A stretch of DNA of 64,000 bases. Origin: Micromonospora endophytica (GTDB lineage Bacteria; Actinomycetota; Actinomycetes; Mycobacteriales; Micromonosporaceae). The notes beneath the pieces were generated by a model. The model saw nothing but the letters and a program-made list of their open reading frames with translations. It was not told the origin of the DNA and searched no databases. The position numbers and the translations under genes are program-made. Location of the stretch: the NCBI RefSeq assembly GCF_003236305.1, contig NZ_POTX01000002.1:23513-87512 (forward strand), read 5' to 3'. Positions 1-7,721 of this stretch are shown piece after piece. Numbering within the stretch: position 1 is the stretch's first letter; each line of letters opens with the position of its first letter.

Positions 1-111
1 CGCCCTGTCGGCCGGGGCGTCGTCTGCGGATGCCAGCGTCACGCCAAACGCCGCTGCGCCGCCGATCAATGCCACCAGGCCCGCACCGGCGAGCCACCTA
101 CGCACCAACAC
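1..111 (-). CDS. Secreted protein, N-terminal fragment
   Basis: Only the first 37 codons are inside the window; the gene runs off the left edge. The fragment begins with Arg residues (RRW), followed by a hydrophobic stretch rich in Ala, Gly and Val and then DDAPADRA, which is a classic signal-peptide layout for export. A GGAGG ribosome site lies at 116-120, so the start is GTG 111, TTG 108 or GTG 105; the last two give more usual spacing. The mature part is not visible, so no function can be given. Confidence 0.6.
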   Translation of the reverse strand, partial: MLVRRWLAGAGLVALIGGAAAFGVTLASADDAPADRA

Positions 112-274
112 AATTCCTCCCGGCTGTCTCGACGCCGAGGCCCGCAGCCGCGCCGGCTGGCGGTCCTCGGTGTGTTCAGCCTGGTTGACGCCGGAGAACA
201 GCACCGGGTTTCACCGATCCGCCAGATTTCCGGGAAGGCGCGCACAGGCAGCGCTGCGGCGGTACGCAGTGGAG

Positions 275-688
275 TCAGCGCAGCGAGAGCAGACGTATCC
301 CGGTGCGGATCAGGACGACCGCGCCACCGGCGGCCATGACCATGCCGATGCCGGGCATCAACTGTCCCCAGCTGCCGGTGCTGGCGCTCAGGCTGATCAG
401 GCGGGCGGCCTGCCAGCCGACGATGAGGGCCACTGTCGCCCCGGGGATCAGGCTGTGCGCGATGGCCACCTTGCGGTGCGGCAACAGGGCGCCGGCGATG
501 GCGAGGAACGCCACGCTGAGTGTCCACAGGCCGGGTCCGGCCATGCCGTTCAGCGTGCCGAACGGAGTGATCACCCACGGCAGCAGCGAGCCGACGAGCG
601 CGAGCAGGCCACCGACGATCATGCCGAGACTGCCGGCGTGCAGGATGCGTCGGCGGCTCGGGACGGCGGTGGTTGCGGTGTCAGCCAT
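275..688 (-). CDS. Small four-helix membrane protein, unknown function
   Basis: This 137-residue protein has about four hydrophobic helices (roughly residues 20-40, 52-70, 76-98 and 108-128) joined by short polar loops, with a basic N terminus (SRRR). I do not recognise a named family. The ATG at 688 has no convincing ribosome site, but a TAGCAT -10-like hexamer ends six bases upstream, so a leaderless transcript is likely. The frame shows typical high-GC third-position bias and is preferred over the overlapping plus-strand frames. It faces the same way as the signal-peptide gene at 1-111 but is separated from it by about 160 bp. Confidence 0.6.
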   Translation of the reverse strand: MADTATTAVPSRRRILHAGSLGMIVGGLLALVGSLLPWVITPFGTLNGMAGPGLWTLSVAFLAIAGALLPHRKVAIAHSLIPGATVALIVGWQAARLISLSASTGSWGQLMPGIGMVMAAGGAVVLIRTGIRLLSLR

Positions 689-694
689 GTCCGG

Positions 695-700
695 ATGCTA
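695..700 (-). promoter_or_regulatory. Leaderless promoter -10 for the membrane protein
   Basis: Read on the minus strand, TAGCAT fits TAnnnT and ends six bases before the ATG at 688. Transcription would begin at or next to the start codon. No strong -35 is visible. Confidence 0.4.
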
Positions 701-1073
701 GGGGGCTGGCGGCCCACGACCAGCCGGCAATCGGTGAACGGTCATTCGGCATCGGTGAGCGGACCGCGACCCCTCCCGGGACCATCCCAAACCGGACGTG
801 AATGCCGCTCGTAAGGCGCGATCGACCGCTCGTGGACGCTGCGGTACCGCTTACCGACCAGTAGCCGCGCTCCACAGATCAACACTTGCCCGACCAGGCC
901 GGTTCACGTTCGCTGTCTGCACACCAAGGGTGTGATCGACCGCACATCCGTCGGGCAGGACCGCCGACGGATGTGCAGCTCGAACCGCGGCACCACCACC
1001 ACGACCACCTGGTCGTCGTGTCGCAGCCCCTCGCCGGATCTACCGATTTCGCACCGACCAGGAGGCTTCAGAC
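701..1073. other. Intergenic region upstream of the symporter operon
   Basis: This stretch holds no convincing gene. It contains a perfect 12-bp inverted repeat (942-976), a smaller 7-bp dyad (1001-1016, ACGACCA/TGGTCGT) and the AGGAGG ribosome site at 1060-1065 of the DUF4212 gene. Promoters for both divergent genes must lie here. Confidence 0.5.
942..976. repeat. Perfect 12-bp inverted repeat, operator or hairpin
   Basis: GCACATCCGTCG at 942-953 is exactly complementary to CGACGGATGTGC at 965-976, with an 11-base spacer. It lies about 100 bp upstream of the symporter small subunit. There is no T tract, so it is more likely a regulator site or 5' leader hairpin than a terminator. Confidence 0.55.
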
Positions 1074-1427
1074 ATGACCGAAGTTACCCCGGATAACGAA
1101 GCGCGTGGGGGCGCACCGCCACCGTCGTCACCACCGCCGGCGTCGCCGCCGGACAACGGCTGGCGCAAGGAGTACTGGAGCCGGAACCTGCGGCTCATGG
1201 TGATCCTGCTGGCCATCTGGTTCATCGTCTCGTTCGGCTTCGGCGTCCTGCTCGTCGAACCGTTGAACAACATCGTCATCGCCGGCTTCCCGCTCGGCTT
1301 CTGGTTCGCCCAGCAGGGGTCGATCTACGTCTTCGTGATCCTGATCCTGGTGTACGCCAAGATGATGGACCGCCTGGACAGCCAGTTCGGTGTCGACGAG
1401 CCGGAGACTGAGGGGGCGGCCAAGTGA
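1074..1427 (+). CDS. DUF4212 small subunit of sodium:solute symporter
   Basis: This 117-residue protein has a Pro-rich cytoplasmic N terminus (about residues 1-33), a WRKEYWSRN stretch leading into a first membrane helix (about 42-62) and a second helix (about 80-100). This is the layout of DUF4212 proteins, which are encoded next to SSS-family transporters and act as their small partner. AGGAGG lies 8 bases before the ATG. The stop overlaps the symporter's GTG start (GTGA), so the two are translationally coupled and probably made in fixed ratio. Confidence 0.85.
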   Translation: MTEVTPDNEARGGAPPPSSPPPASPPDNGWRKEYWSRNLRLMVILLAIWFIVSFGFGVLLVEPLNNIVIAGFPLGFWFAQQGSIYVFVILILVYAKMMDRLDSQFGVDEPETEGAAK

Positions 1428-3103
1428 CCGACATCCAGCTCTGGACCCTGATCTTCATCGGTGCGTCCTTCGCCGTCTACCTCTACATCGCCTGGCGCAG
1501 CCGGGTGAAGGAGACCGCCGGCTTCTACGTGGCCGGCCAGGGCATCCCCACCATCGCCAACGGCGCCGCCGTGGCCGCCGACTGGATGTCCGCGGCGTCG
1601 TTCATCTCGATGGCGGGCCTGATCGCCTTCCTCGGCTCGGACGGCTCCATCTACCTGATGGGTTGGACCGGCGGCTATGTGCTGCTGGCCCTGCTGATCG
1701 CGCCGTACCTGCGCAAGTGGGGCAAGTTCACGGTGCCCGAGTTCGTCGGTGACCGGTACTCGGAGATGGTCCGCACCATCGCCGCCGTCGCCGCGATCAT
1801 CATCTCCTTCACCTACGTGGTCGGGCAGATGCGTGGAGGCGGCATCGTCTTCAGCCGCTTCCTGGGCCTGGACGTCACCGGCGGCGTCATCGTCGCCGCG
1901 GTGATCATCGGCCTGTACGCGGTGCTCGGCGGCATGAAGGGCATCACCTGGACCCAGGTCGCCCAGTACACGGTGTTGATCGTCGCCTACCTGATCCCCG
2001 CGGTGGCGGTGGCTCAGCAGATGACCGGCATCCCGATCCCGCAGGTGTCGTTCGGGCAGATCCTCGACGAACTCAACGCGATAAGCGCCCAGATGGGGCT
2101 GGCCCAGTTCACCGACGCGTTCGCGGCCCGACCGCAGATCGACGTCTTCCTGGTCACCATGTCGCTGATGATCGGCACCGCCGGTCTGCCGCACGTGATC
2201 GTCCGGTTCTACACCACGAAGAGCGTGCGGGGCGCCCGCTACTCGGCGTTCTGGGCGCTGTTCTTCATCGCCCTGCTCTACACCACCGCCCCGGCGGTGG
2301 GCGCCTTCACCAAGCTCAACCTGCTCCAGGGGGTCAACGGCGTCTCGGCCGACGCGCTGCCCGCCTGGGTCAACAACTGGGCGGCCACCGGTCTGGTCAC
2401 CGTCGGCGACGGGGTGACGACCATCAGTTCGGTGAGCAACAGCCCGGCCTCCGGCGCCGACCTGGTCGTCAACAACGACATCCTGGTGCTGGCCAGTCCC
2501 GAGATCGCCGGCCTGCCGGCGCCGATCGTGGGTCTGGTGGCCGCCGGCGGCCTGGCCGCCGCGATGTCCACCGCGGCCGGTCTGCTGCTGGTCATCTCGT
2601 CGTCCTTCTCGCACGACCTGTACTTCCGCCGGGTCAAGCGGGACTCGACCGACGCGCAGCGGCTGCTCGCCGGCCGGATCGCGATGGGCCTGGCGGTACT
2701 GATCGCGATCTACGCCGGCATCAACCCGCCCGCGTTCGTGGCCCAGGTGGTGGCGTTCGCCTTCGGACTGGCTGCGGCGAGCTTCTTCCCGGTCATCGTG
2801 CTCGGCATCTTCTGGAAGAGATGCAACGCGACGGGCGCGGCGGCCGGCATGATCACCGGCATGCTCTTCACCGCCAGCTACATGATCTACACGCTGCCGG
2901 TGTTCGGCACCGAGGCCAACCCGCACATCCTCGACATCAGCCCGGAGGGCATCGGCACCATCGGCGCCATCGTCAACTTCGTCGTCACGATCGTGGTGTC
3001 GAAGATGACGGCACCGCCGCCGGCCGAGATCTCCGAGATGGTGGAGAACATCCGCTACCCGTCCGAGCGGCGCGCCGTGACGGCCGGCAACACCCCGGCC
3101 TGA
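1424..3103 (+). CDS. Sodium:solute symporter, acetate/monocarboxylate type
   Basis: This 559-residue polytopic protein belongs to the SSS family, close to the ActP/VC_2705 cation:acetate symporter group. The N terminus is out-in with helix 1 at about residues 5-22, followed by the conserved stretch FYVAGQGIPTIANGAAVAADW that contributes to the Na+ site, and by LGGMKGITWTQVAQY in the middle. About 13 membrane helices are expected. It starts at GTG inside the stop of the DUF4212 gene. Likely substrates are acetate, propionate or pyruvate; the sequence alone does not decide. It is followed by a terminator-like hairpin and a convergent gene. Confidence 0.85.
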   Translation: MTDIQLWTLIFIGASFAVYLYIAWRSRVKETAGFYVAGQGIPTIANGAAVAADWMSAASFISMAGLIAFLGSDGSIYLMGWTGGYVLLALLIAPYLRKWGKFTVPEFVGDRYSEMVRTIAAVAAIIISFTYVVGQMRGGGIVFSRFLGLDVTGGVIVAAVIIGLYAVLGGMKGITWTQVAQYTVLIVAYLIPAVAVAQQMTGIPIPQVSFGQILDELNAISAQMGLAQFTDAFAARPQIDVFLVTMSLMIGTAGLPHVIVRFYTTKSVRGARYSAFWALFFIALLYTTAPAVGAFTKLNLLQGVNGVSADALPAWVNNWAATGLVTVGDGVTTISSVSNSPASGADLVVNNDILVLASPEIAGLPAPIVGLVAAGGLAAAMSTAAGLLLVISSSFSHDLYFRRVKRDSTDAQRLLAGRIAMGLAVLIAIYAGINPPAFVAQVVAFAFGLAAASFFPVIVLGIFWKRCNATGAAAGMITGMLFTASYMIYTLPVFGTEANPHILDISPEGIGTIGAIVNFVVTIVVSKMTAPPPAEISEMVENIRYPSERRAVTAGNTPA

Positions 3104-3129
3104 GCCGAACCGTCCACACCACCACCGGT

Positions 3130-3161
3130 CGCCGGTCCCACCATCGACGTTGGGGCCGGCG
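3130..3161. terminator. Terminator-like hairpin between convergent genes
   Basis: CGCCGGTCCCA (3130-3140) pairs with TGGGGCCGGCG (3151-3161), with one G-U pair and a 10-base loop. It sits between the symporter stop (3103) and the monooxygenase stop (3341). No U tract follows. The remaining 3162-3340 shows nothing else recognisable. Confidence 0.45.
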
Positions 3162-3340
3162 ATCCGGCTCGCCCGTCAGTGTTCCCGATGGGCGCAGACC
3201 TGATCGGTCGCTAGGCGAAGATCCTCGCTGGGCTCCGTCACCACGCTGCGCGGGTCATTGAGCGCGTCGGCATGCCACATCAGCACGGGAATGGTGTGGT
3301 TCGCCAGCGCCCTACGGTGATCAGGGACGCACCGCGGGCG

Positions 3341-4405
3341 TCACTCGCGCAGCAGCGGCAGCAACTGGTCGCCCTGCCGCCTTATCTCGGGCAGGTACGG
3401 CGTGTCGGAGAGCACGAAGTGGGTGACGCCGAGACTCTGATATCTGCGCAGGGACTTCGCCACGTCCTGGGCGGAACCGACCAGCCAGGTGGTGCCCGCA
3501 CCACCACCGCCGAACCGGCCCGGCGTGGTGTAGAGGTTGTCGTCGAGCACCTCACCCCGGGCGGCGAGGTCGAGCAGCCGTTGCTGACCGACGGCGGCAT
3601 GCCGGTTCGGGTCGCGCGCCAGGATGCCAGTGCCCTTCGCCATCTGCGCGACCTTCGCCTCGGCGTCAGCCCAGGCCTGTTCGGTGGTGTCCCGCACCAG
3701 GGTGGTGATGCGCAGCCCGAACTCCAGCGGCGGGTGCTCCCGACCGAGTCGCTCGCTGAGCTGCCGCAGCCGGTCGATCCGCTCGGCGACACCGTCGAGC
3801 GGTTCACCCCAGAACAACTGCACGTCGGCCTCGGTGGCCGCGACCTGCTCGGCCGCTGCCGAGGCACCGCCGAAATAGAGCCGGGGATGCCGGCGGCCGG
3901 CCCGGACGACGGGCCGGGGCACCACCGTGGAATCGGTGACGCGGAAGTGCTCGCCGTGGTGCGTCACCCGTTCCTCGGTCCACAGTCGGCGGACGATCCG
4001 GATGAACTCCCGGGTGCGCGCGTAGCGATGCGCCTGGTCACCTTCTTCGTCGCCGTACGCGGCCAGGTTGTCCTTGCCGGACACGATGTTGACCAGCACC
4101 CGCCCCCCGGTCAGGTGGTCCAGAGTGGCGGCGGCCGAGGCGAAGTTGGCCGGCCGCCAGTAGCCGGGACGGATCGCGATCAGCGGCTGGAACGTGGTCG
4201 TCCGGGCGGCCAACGCGGCGGCGACGGTGAAGGTGTCCGGCCGCCCCCAGCCGGTGCCGAGCAGCGCTCCGCCCCAACCGTGGTCCTCCAGGGCCTTGGC
4301 CTGAGCGCTGAGCGTCTCCAGGCTGTTGTGCTTGTCGATGACGTCGTCGCCCCGGTGGCCGGGTTGCACCTGGTTGGGGATGTACCAGAGGAGTTCGAGA
4401 GTCAT
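3341..4405 (-). CDS. ssuD: SsuD-type FMNH2-dependent alkanesulfonate monooxygenase
   Basis: This 354-residue LLM-class (bacterial luciferase-like) enzyme aligns by eye with SsuD throughout: LLWYIPNQ near the N terminus, a central TGGRVLVNIVSG, RHPRLYFGGAS, LFWGEP and FGLRITTLVRD, the VGQQRLLDLAARGE region, and a C-terminal FVLSDTPYLPE. SsuD uses reduced FMN and O2 to release sulfite and an aldehyde from sulfonates. The open frame continues upstream, but the ATG at 4405 is the start because it overlaps the stop of the preceding flavoprotein gene (ATGA) and matches family length. It is the second gene of a leftward operon from the operator-bearing promoter near 5640. Confidence 0.85.
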   Translation of the reverse strand: MTLELLWYIPNQVQPGHRGDDVIDKHNSLETLSAQAKALEDHGWGGALLGTGWGRPDTFTVAAALAARTTTFQPLIAIRPGYWRPANFASAAATLDHLTGGRVLVNIVSGKDNLAAYGDEEGDQAHRYARTREFIRIVRRLWTEERVTHHGEHFRVTDSTVVPRPVVRAGRRHPRLYFGGASAAAEQVAATEADVQLFWGEPLDGVAERIDRLRQLSERLGREHPPLEFGLRITTLVRDTTEQAWADAEAKVAQMAKGTGILARDPNRHAAVGQQRLLDLAARGEVLDDNLYTTPGRFGGGGAGTTWLVGSAQDVAKSLRRYQSLGVTHFVLSDTPYLPEIRRQGDQLLPLLRE

Positions 4406-5535
4406 GTCAGTTCTTCCTGTGCGGGAACGGCGCGGGTGAGGTGGGCGAGTTGGGCCTCGCGTACGGTCGACGACTGTCCCTGGAGCAGGAAGAACAGCGC
4501 TGACCGGGCATGTAGTTGGGCGGTGTCGTCGGCGCCGAGGCCGTGCCCGGAGCGGGCCACGAGCAGAGCCCGGGTGAGGGTGCCGAGCGCCTCCAAGGTG
4601 ACGACCTTGAGGGCGAGGCGCTGGTCGAGCCGGTACGAGGCGTCGGCGGCGGCGGTTGCCTCGTCGGTGAGGCCGTAGGCGTCCGCGCGCCACTGCGCGA
4701 TCCGTGGCGCCCAGGTCGCGGCCAACTGCCGCGCCAGCGGGTCCGGCGCTTCGTCCAGTTCCCGCAGTACGGTCTGCGCCAGCCCGAAGTGGTACGGCCG
4801 GGCATCGCTGGCGATGGCGAGGTCGGTATGTCGCCACTGCGCGATCGGCTGGGTGCCCAGGACGTACTCCGTAGGCACGACGACCTGATCCAGCCGTACC
4901 CGTTGGGTGCGGCTGCCACTGACGGCGGCCAGGCGCAGCGGCGTGGCCCGGATGCCGTCGCCGACCGGCACCAGCGCGGTCACCACCGTGCCGGTGGCCG
5001 CCTCCACCCCGGCGACCGTGAGCACCTCGTTGAGCCCCCAGCCGCTGACCCAGGAGATCGTGCCGTCGAAGACCCAGCCAGCCGCTGTGGGTGTGGCCGA
5101 GACGTAGCGGTCCGGGAAGCGCCGTACGTCGCTGATGCCAGCGCCGACGAACAGTTCGCCCCGCAGCAGCTTCTCGGCCAGCGCAGTGGGTGGCTGCCCG
5201 CTGGCGAGACCGGCCGCGACCCGGCTGACTATCGGCGCATGCTGCGCCCAGACCAGCCAGGTGTTGACGCACGCTCCGGCGAGCAGTTCGTGCAGTCGCC
5301 GGTCGGCGGCGCGGTCGAGCCCGGCGCCGCCGTAGCTGACGGGTGCCAGATGGTTCAGCGCACCCAGTTCGGCGAGGCGGCCGATGGTCGCCTCGGGTAC
5401 CTCGGTCCGGTCGGTCGCCAGCGCGGTGGGTCGCAACTCCTGCTCGGCATATCGCTGGAACCGGGCGACGAAGGGATGCCGGTCAGCCGCTGTCACGGCC
5501 TCGGCCGCGCCGGTCCGCGCCGCGCTTGCTGTCAT
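4402..5535 (-). CDS. Acyl-CoA dehydrogenase-fold flavoprotein, SfnB/DszC-like
   Basis: This 377-residue protein has the acyl-CoA dehydrogenase fold: an alpha-helical N domain (YAEQELRPTAL...), a beta domain (WVFDGTISWVSGW) and a C-terminal helical bundle. In sulfur clusters such proteins (SfnB, DszC) act as reduced-flavin monooxygenases rather than CoA dehydrogenases. The open frame begins at 5616, but ATG 5535 has a GAGGAG site four bases upstream and fits the family N terminus. It overlaps SsuD by ATGA. Regulation is likely from the nested dyad at 5625-5650. Substrate is unknown; pairing with SsuD suggests sulfonate or sulfone breakdown. Confidence 0.75.
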   Translation of the reverse strand: MTASAARTGAAEAVTAADRHPFVARFQRYAEQELRPTALATDRTEVPEATIGRLAELGALNHLAPVSYGGAGLDRAADRRLHELLAGACVNTWLVWAQHAPIVSRVAAGLASGQPPTALAEKLLRGELFVGAGISDVRRFPDRYVSATPTAAGWVFDGTISWVSGWGLNEVLTVAGVEAATGTVVTALVPVGDGIRATPLRLAAVSGSRTQRVRLDQVVVPTEYVLGTQPIAQWRHTDLAIASDARPYHFGLAQTVLRELDEAPDPLARQLAATWAPRIAQWRADAYGLTDEATAAADASYRLDQRLALKVVTLEALGTLTRALLVARSGHGLGADDTAQLHARSALFFLLQGQSSTVREAQLAHLTRAVPAQEELT

Positions 5536-5624
5536 GGTGCTCCTCGTTCCGACCCGTGATGGGTCCGCTTCGTCCGCTCGATCACCGGATGGCGCTCGAC
5601 CTATGGCCGAGATCACGGTTATTT

Positions 5625-5650
5625 CCTATCGAGCCTATAGGTATTATAGG
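5625..5650. promoter_or_regulatory. Nested dyad operator, copy 1
   Basis: The layout is CCTAT-N4-CCTATAGG-N4-ATAGG: an 8-bp palindrome (5634-5641) flanked by outer half-sites (5625-5629, 5646-5650) on the same axis. It lies between the divergent flavoprotein/SsuD operon and the leader peptide/ABC operon. The same architecture recurs at 22540-22565. Two dimers of one regulator, or one tetramer, could bind it. Nothing in the window identifies that regulator. Confidence 0.65.
5642..5647 (+). promoter_or_regulatory. -10 element of leader peptide/ABC operon
   Basis: TATTAT lies inside the right half of the nested dyad and ends seven bases before the ATG of the leader peptide at 5655. This places the transcription start at the ATG itself, so the mRNA is probably leaderless. 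The overlap also means a bound regulator would contact the core promoter. Confidence 0.55.
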
Positions 5651-5654
5651 GCTT

Positions 5655-5729
5655 ATGGCTGGGACGCACCTCTACTCCCGGCGCGAGATCGACTTCGCGC
5701 TCTTCGCCAGCGCGCTCTGTCTGCGCTGA
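5655..5729 (+). CDS. Cys-containing regulatory leader peptide, 24 residues
   Basis: The peptide reads MAGTHLY-SRREIDF-ALFASALCLR. The order L-x-SRR-x-I-D, then A-S-A-L-C near the end, matches the actinobacterial short ORFs that genome pipelines call putative leader peptides upstream of sulfur assimilation and uptake genes. A near-terminal Cys codon allows ribosome stalling when charged tRNA-Cys is short. The ATG is seven bases from a TATTAT -10, consistent with leaderless initiation. About 210 bases then separate it from the binding-protein gene, with a hairpin near the end. The attenuation role is inferred from the family. Confidence 0.7.
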   Translation: MAGTHLYSRREIDFALFASALCLR

Positions 5730-5895
5730 GCGACCGCTACACCGCCGCCCTCCCCTGGCGGCCCACCCGCCGTTGCGGGCGACGTCGTCGTCGCCACCGG
5801 CTCCTACCGCTCGCCCACTCACTGCCGCCGTCCGGCACGCCTCGCCCCACCTGGGACGACGCGCCGGGTCGGCGGCGTACGCGCATTCCCCCCAC

Positions 5896-5912
5896 CGGCA
5901 GCCGGGCTGCCG
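5896..5912 (+). promoter_or_regulatory. Leader hairpin before the ABC operon
   Basis: CGGCAGC (5896-5902) and GCTGCCG (5906-5912) form a perfect 7-bp stem with a 3-base loop, followed by a C-rich run and about 20 bases later the ribosome site of the binding-protein gene. It could act as attenuator or antiterminator structure controlled by translation of the upstream leader peptide. Confidence 0.35.
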
Positions 5913-5940
5913 CAGCCCCCCTTGACCATGAAAGAAGCCG

Positions 5941-7656
5941 ATGTCTGACCTTCGAAGTTCCATCGAGAACGCCACACCGGGCCGCCGCATCTGGCCCTGG
6001 ATCGCTGGACTCGCCGTACTGGTGCTCATCGCCGGGATCGGATTCGCCGCCACTCGCGGCAGCGACTCCGCCGACCAGGCCGCCGGCGACGGCGACCCGG
6101 TGCGCGGCGGCACCCTGGAGTTCGCGCTCATCGACTACCAGCGCAGCCCGGACCCGCACTGGGGCACCAACTACGCCGAATCGTTGATCGGCAACAACGT
6201 CACCGACAAGCTGACCTGGCAGGACCCGGACACCGGTGAGATCACCCCGTGGCTCGCGGAGTCCTGGGAGTACAACGCCGACCTGACCGAGTTCACCTTC
6301 CGGCTGCGCAAGGACGTCACCTTCAGCGACGGCAGTCCGTTCAACGCCGCGGTGGTCAAGGCCAACTTCGATCAGTACGTGCGCGGCGACGAGAAGCTCG
6401 GCATCAACCCCAACGGCGCCGTTCTGCTGCCCGGCTACCTGGAGACCCAGACGCCGGACGGGTACACCGCGGTGGTGCGCTTCGCCAAGCCGCTGGCCAG
6501 CTTCCTACAGGCGTCCGCGTTCACCGCCAACGCCCAACCCGGCTTCCTGTCGCTCGCCACGCTGAAGCTCAGCGCCGAGGAACGGACCGACCCGACGAAG
6601 ATCATCGGCACCGGCCCCTTCGTCTACGAGTCGTGGGAGGAGCAGGTCAAGACGGTCCTCGTCAAGCGCAAGGACTACCGCTGGTCACCACCGGCGATCG
6701 GCCACGACGGCGAGGCGTACCTGGACCGGATCGTCTTCAACACCATCCCCGAGGCCAGCGTCCGCACCGGCTCCCTGGCCTCCGGCGCCATCGACGCCAC
6801 CCTCGACGTCGGCACCACCGACGAGGCGCCCCTGACCGCCCAGGGCTTCAAGATCATTCATCGCGGGGTCTCCGGCACCGCCATCTTCTTCAACCTCAAC
6901 TCCCAACTGTTCCCGACCAACGGCATCGCGGTACGCAAGGCGATCCAGCTCGGCTGGAACCGCGAGGCCGTCAAGCAGACGGTGCTCACCGACTCGTACT
7001 CCGTCGCGACGTCGGTGCTCGCCCCCTCGGTGCCCGGTTACGCCGACTACAGCGGCTCGGTGCTGCGCTACGACGCGGCGGCGGCCAGCCGGCTGCTCGA
7101 CGAGGCCGGCTGGACGCCGGGGCCGGACGGCATCCGGGTCAAGGACGGCAAGAAGCTGGTAGTCAAGCTGCTCGGCATCAGCAACCTGGTGGTGAACAAG
7201 CCGGCCTACGAGTCGGTCCAGCAGGACCTGAAGAAGATCGGCATCGACCTGCAACTCACCGTCGTACCCATCCCCGACTACGCGGCCCACGCGGGCAACG
7301 CGAAGGCCGAATGGCACATCACCGCCGCCAACCGGTCCCGCAACGACCCGGCCGTGCTCAATCTGCAGTACAGCCCGCTGCTCGGCAACGGCGCGTACGT
7401 CACCGAGGACTCCACCGGGGTGGACGTCGCCGAGGTCACGGAAACCCTGGGCAAGCTCGAACTCACCCTCGACCCGGCCCAGCGCAACCAGTACGCCAAG
7501 GCCGCCCAGGACCTCCTGCTGGAGAAGTACGCCCTGGTCAACCCGATCTACAACCCGTCGCAGGTGATCGCGCACGCGGACTACGTGCACGGAATCATCT
7601 TCGACGCCCAGTCCCGCAACCACTTCGTCGATGCCTGGAAGAGCAACGGCAAGTGA
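5941..7656 (+). CDS. Peptide-type ABC transporter substrate-binding protein
   Basis: This 571-residue protein belongs to the family 5 extracellular binding proteins (DppA/OppA type): GGTLEFALIDYQ after the leader, then PWLAESWEYN, FRLRKDVTFSDGSPFNA and TGPFVYESWEE. The N terminus carries a hydrophobic segment (about residues 16-37) but no lipobox Cys, so it is likely a membrane-anchored or cleaved secreted protein rather than a lipoprotein. It is the first structural gene of the rightward island and is followed by a strong hairpin before the permeases. Ligand is unknown; context argues for an S-containing compound rather than ordinary peptides. Confidence 0.8.
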   Translation: MSDLRSSIENATPGRRIWPWIAGLAVLVLIAGIGFAATRGSDSADQAAGDGDPVRGGTLEFALIDYQRSPDPHWGTNYAESLIGNNVTDKLTWQDPDTGEITPWLAESWEYNADLTEFTFRLRKDVTFSDGSPFNAAVVKANFDQYVRGDEKLGINPNGAVLLPGYLETQTPDGYTAVVRFAKPLASFLQASAFTANAQPGFLSLATLKLSAEERTDPTKIIGTGPFVYESWEEQVKTVLVKRKDYRWSPPAIGHDGEAYLDRIVFNTIPEASVRTGSLASGAIDATLDVGTTDEAPLTAQGFKIIHRGVSGTAIFFNLNSQLFPTNGIAVRKAIQLGWNREAVKQTVLTDSYSVATSVLAPSVPGYADYSGSVLRYDAAAASRLLDEAGWTPGPDGIRVKDGKKLVVKLLGISNLVVNKPAYESVQQDLKKIGIDLQLTVVPIPDYAAHAGNAKAEWHITAANRSRNDPAVLNLQYSPLLGNGAYVTEDSTGVDVAEVTETLGKLELTLDPAQRNQYAKAAQDLLLEKYALVNPIYNPSQVIAHADYVHGIIFDAQSRNHFVDAWKSNGK

Positions 7657-7661
7657 CGGTC

Positions 7662-7698
7662 GGTGGTCGCCGGGAGCTTCCCGTTCCCGGCGACCACC
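7662..7698 (+). promoter_or_regulatory. Perfect 14-bp intercistronic hairpin
   Basis: GGTGGTCGCCGGGA (7662-7675) pairs exactly with TCCCGGCGACCACC (7685-7698) around a 9-base loop. It lies right after the binding-protein stop and before the permease. Such structures usually protect the binding-protein mRNA or thin out downstream transcription, giving excess binding protein over membrane parts. Confidence 0.6.
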
Positions 7699-7721
7699 CC
7701 GACGCCCTGGGAAGGAAGATC

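Noticed and set aside
1325..2926. Minus-strand open frame of 533 codons over the symporter gene
   Set aside because: Low-complexity acidic/His/Arg composition, no ribosome site, and it covers a clear SSS transporter on the other strand.
4406..5272. In-frame upstream extension of SsuD suggesting a fusion
   Set aside because: The extension is Arg/Gly/Pro-rich antisense-type sequence lying inside the flavoprotein gene in another frame; ATG 4405 with the ATGA overlap gives the normal SsuD length.
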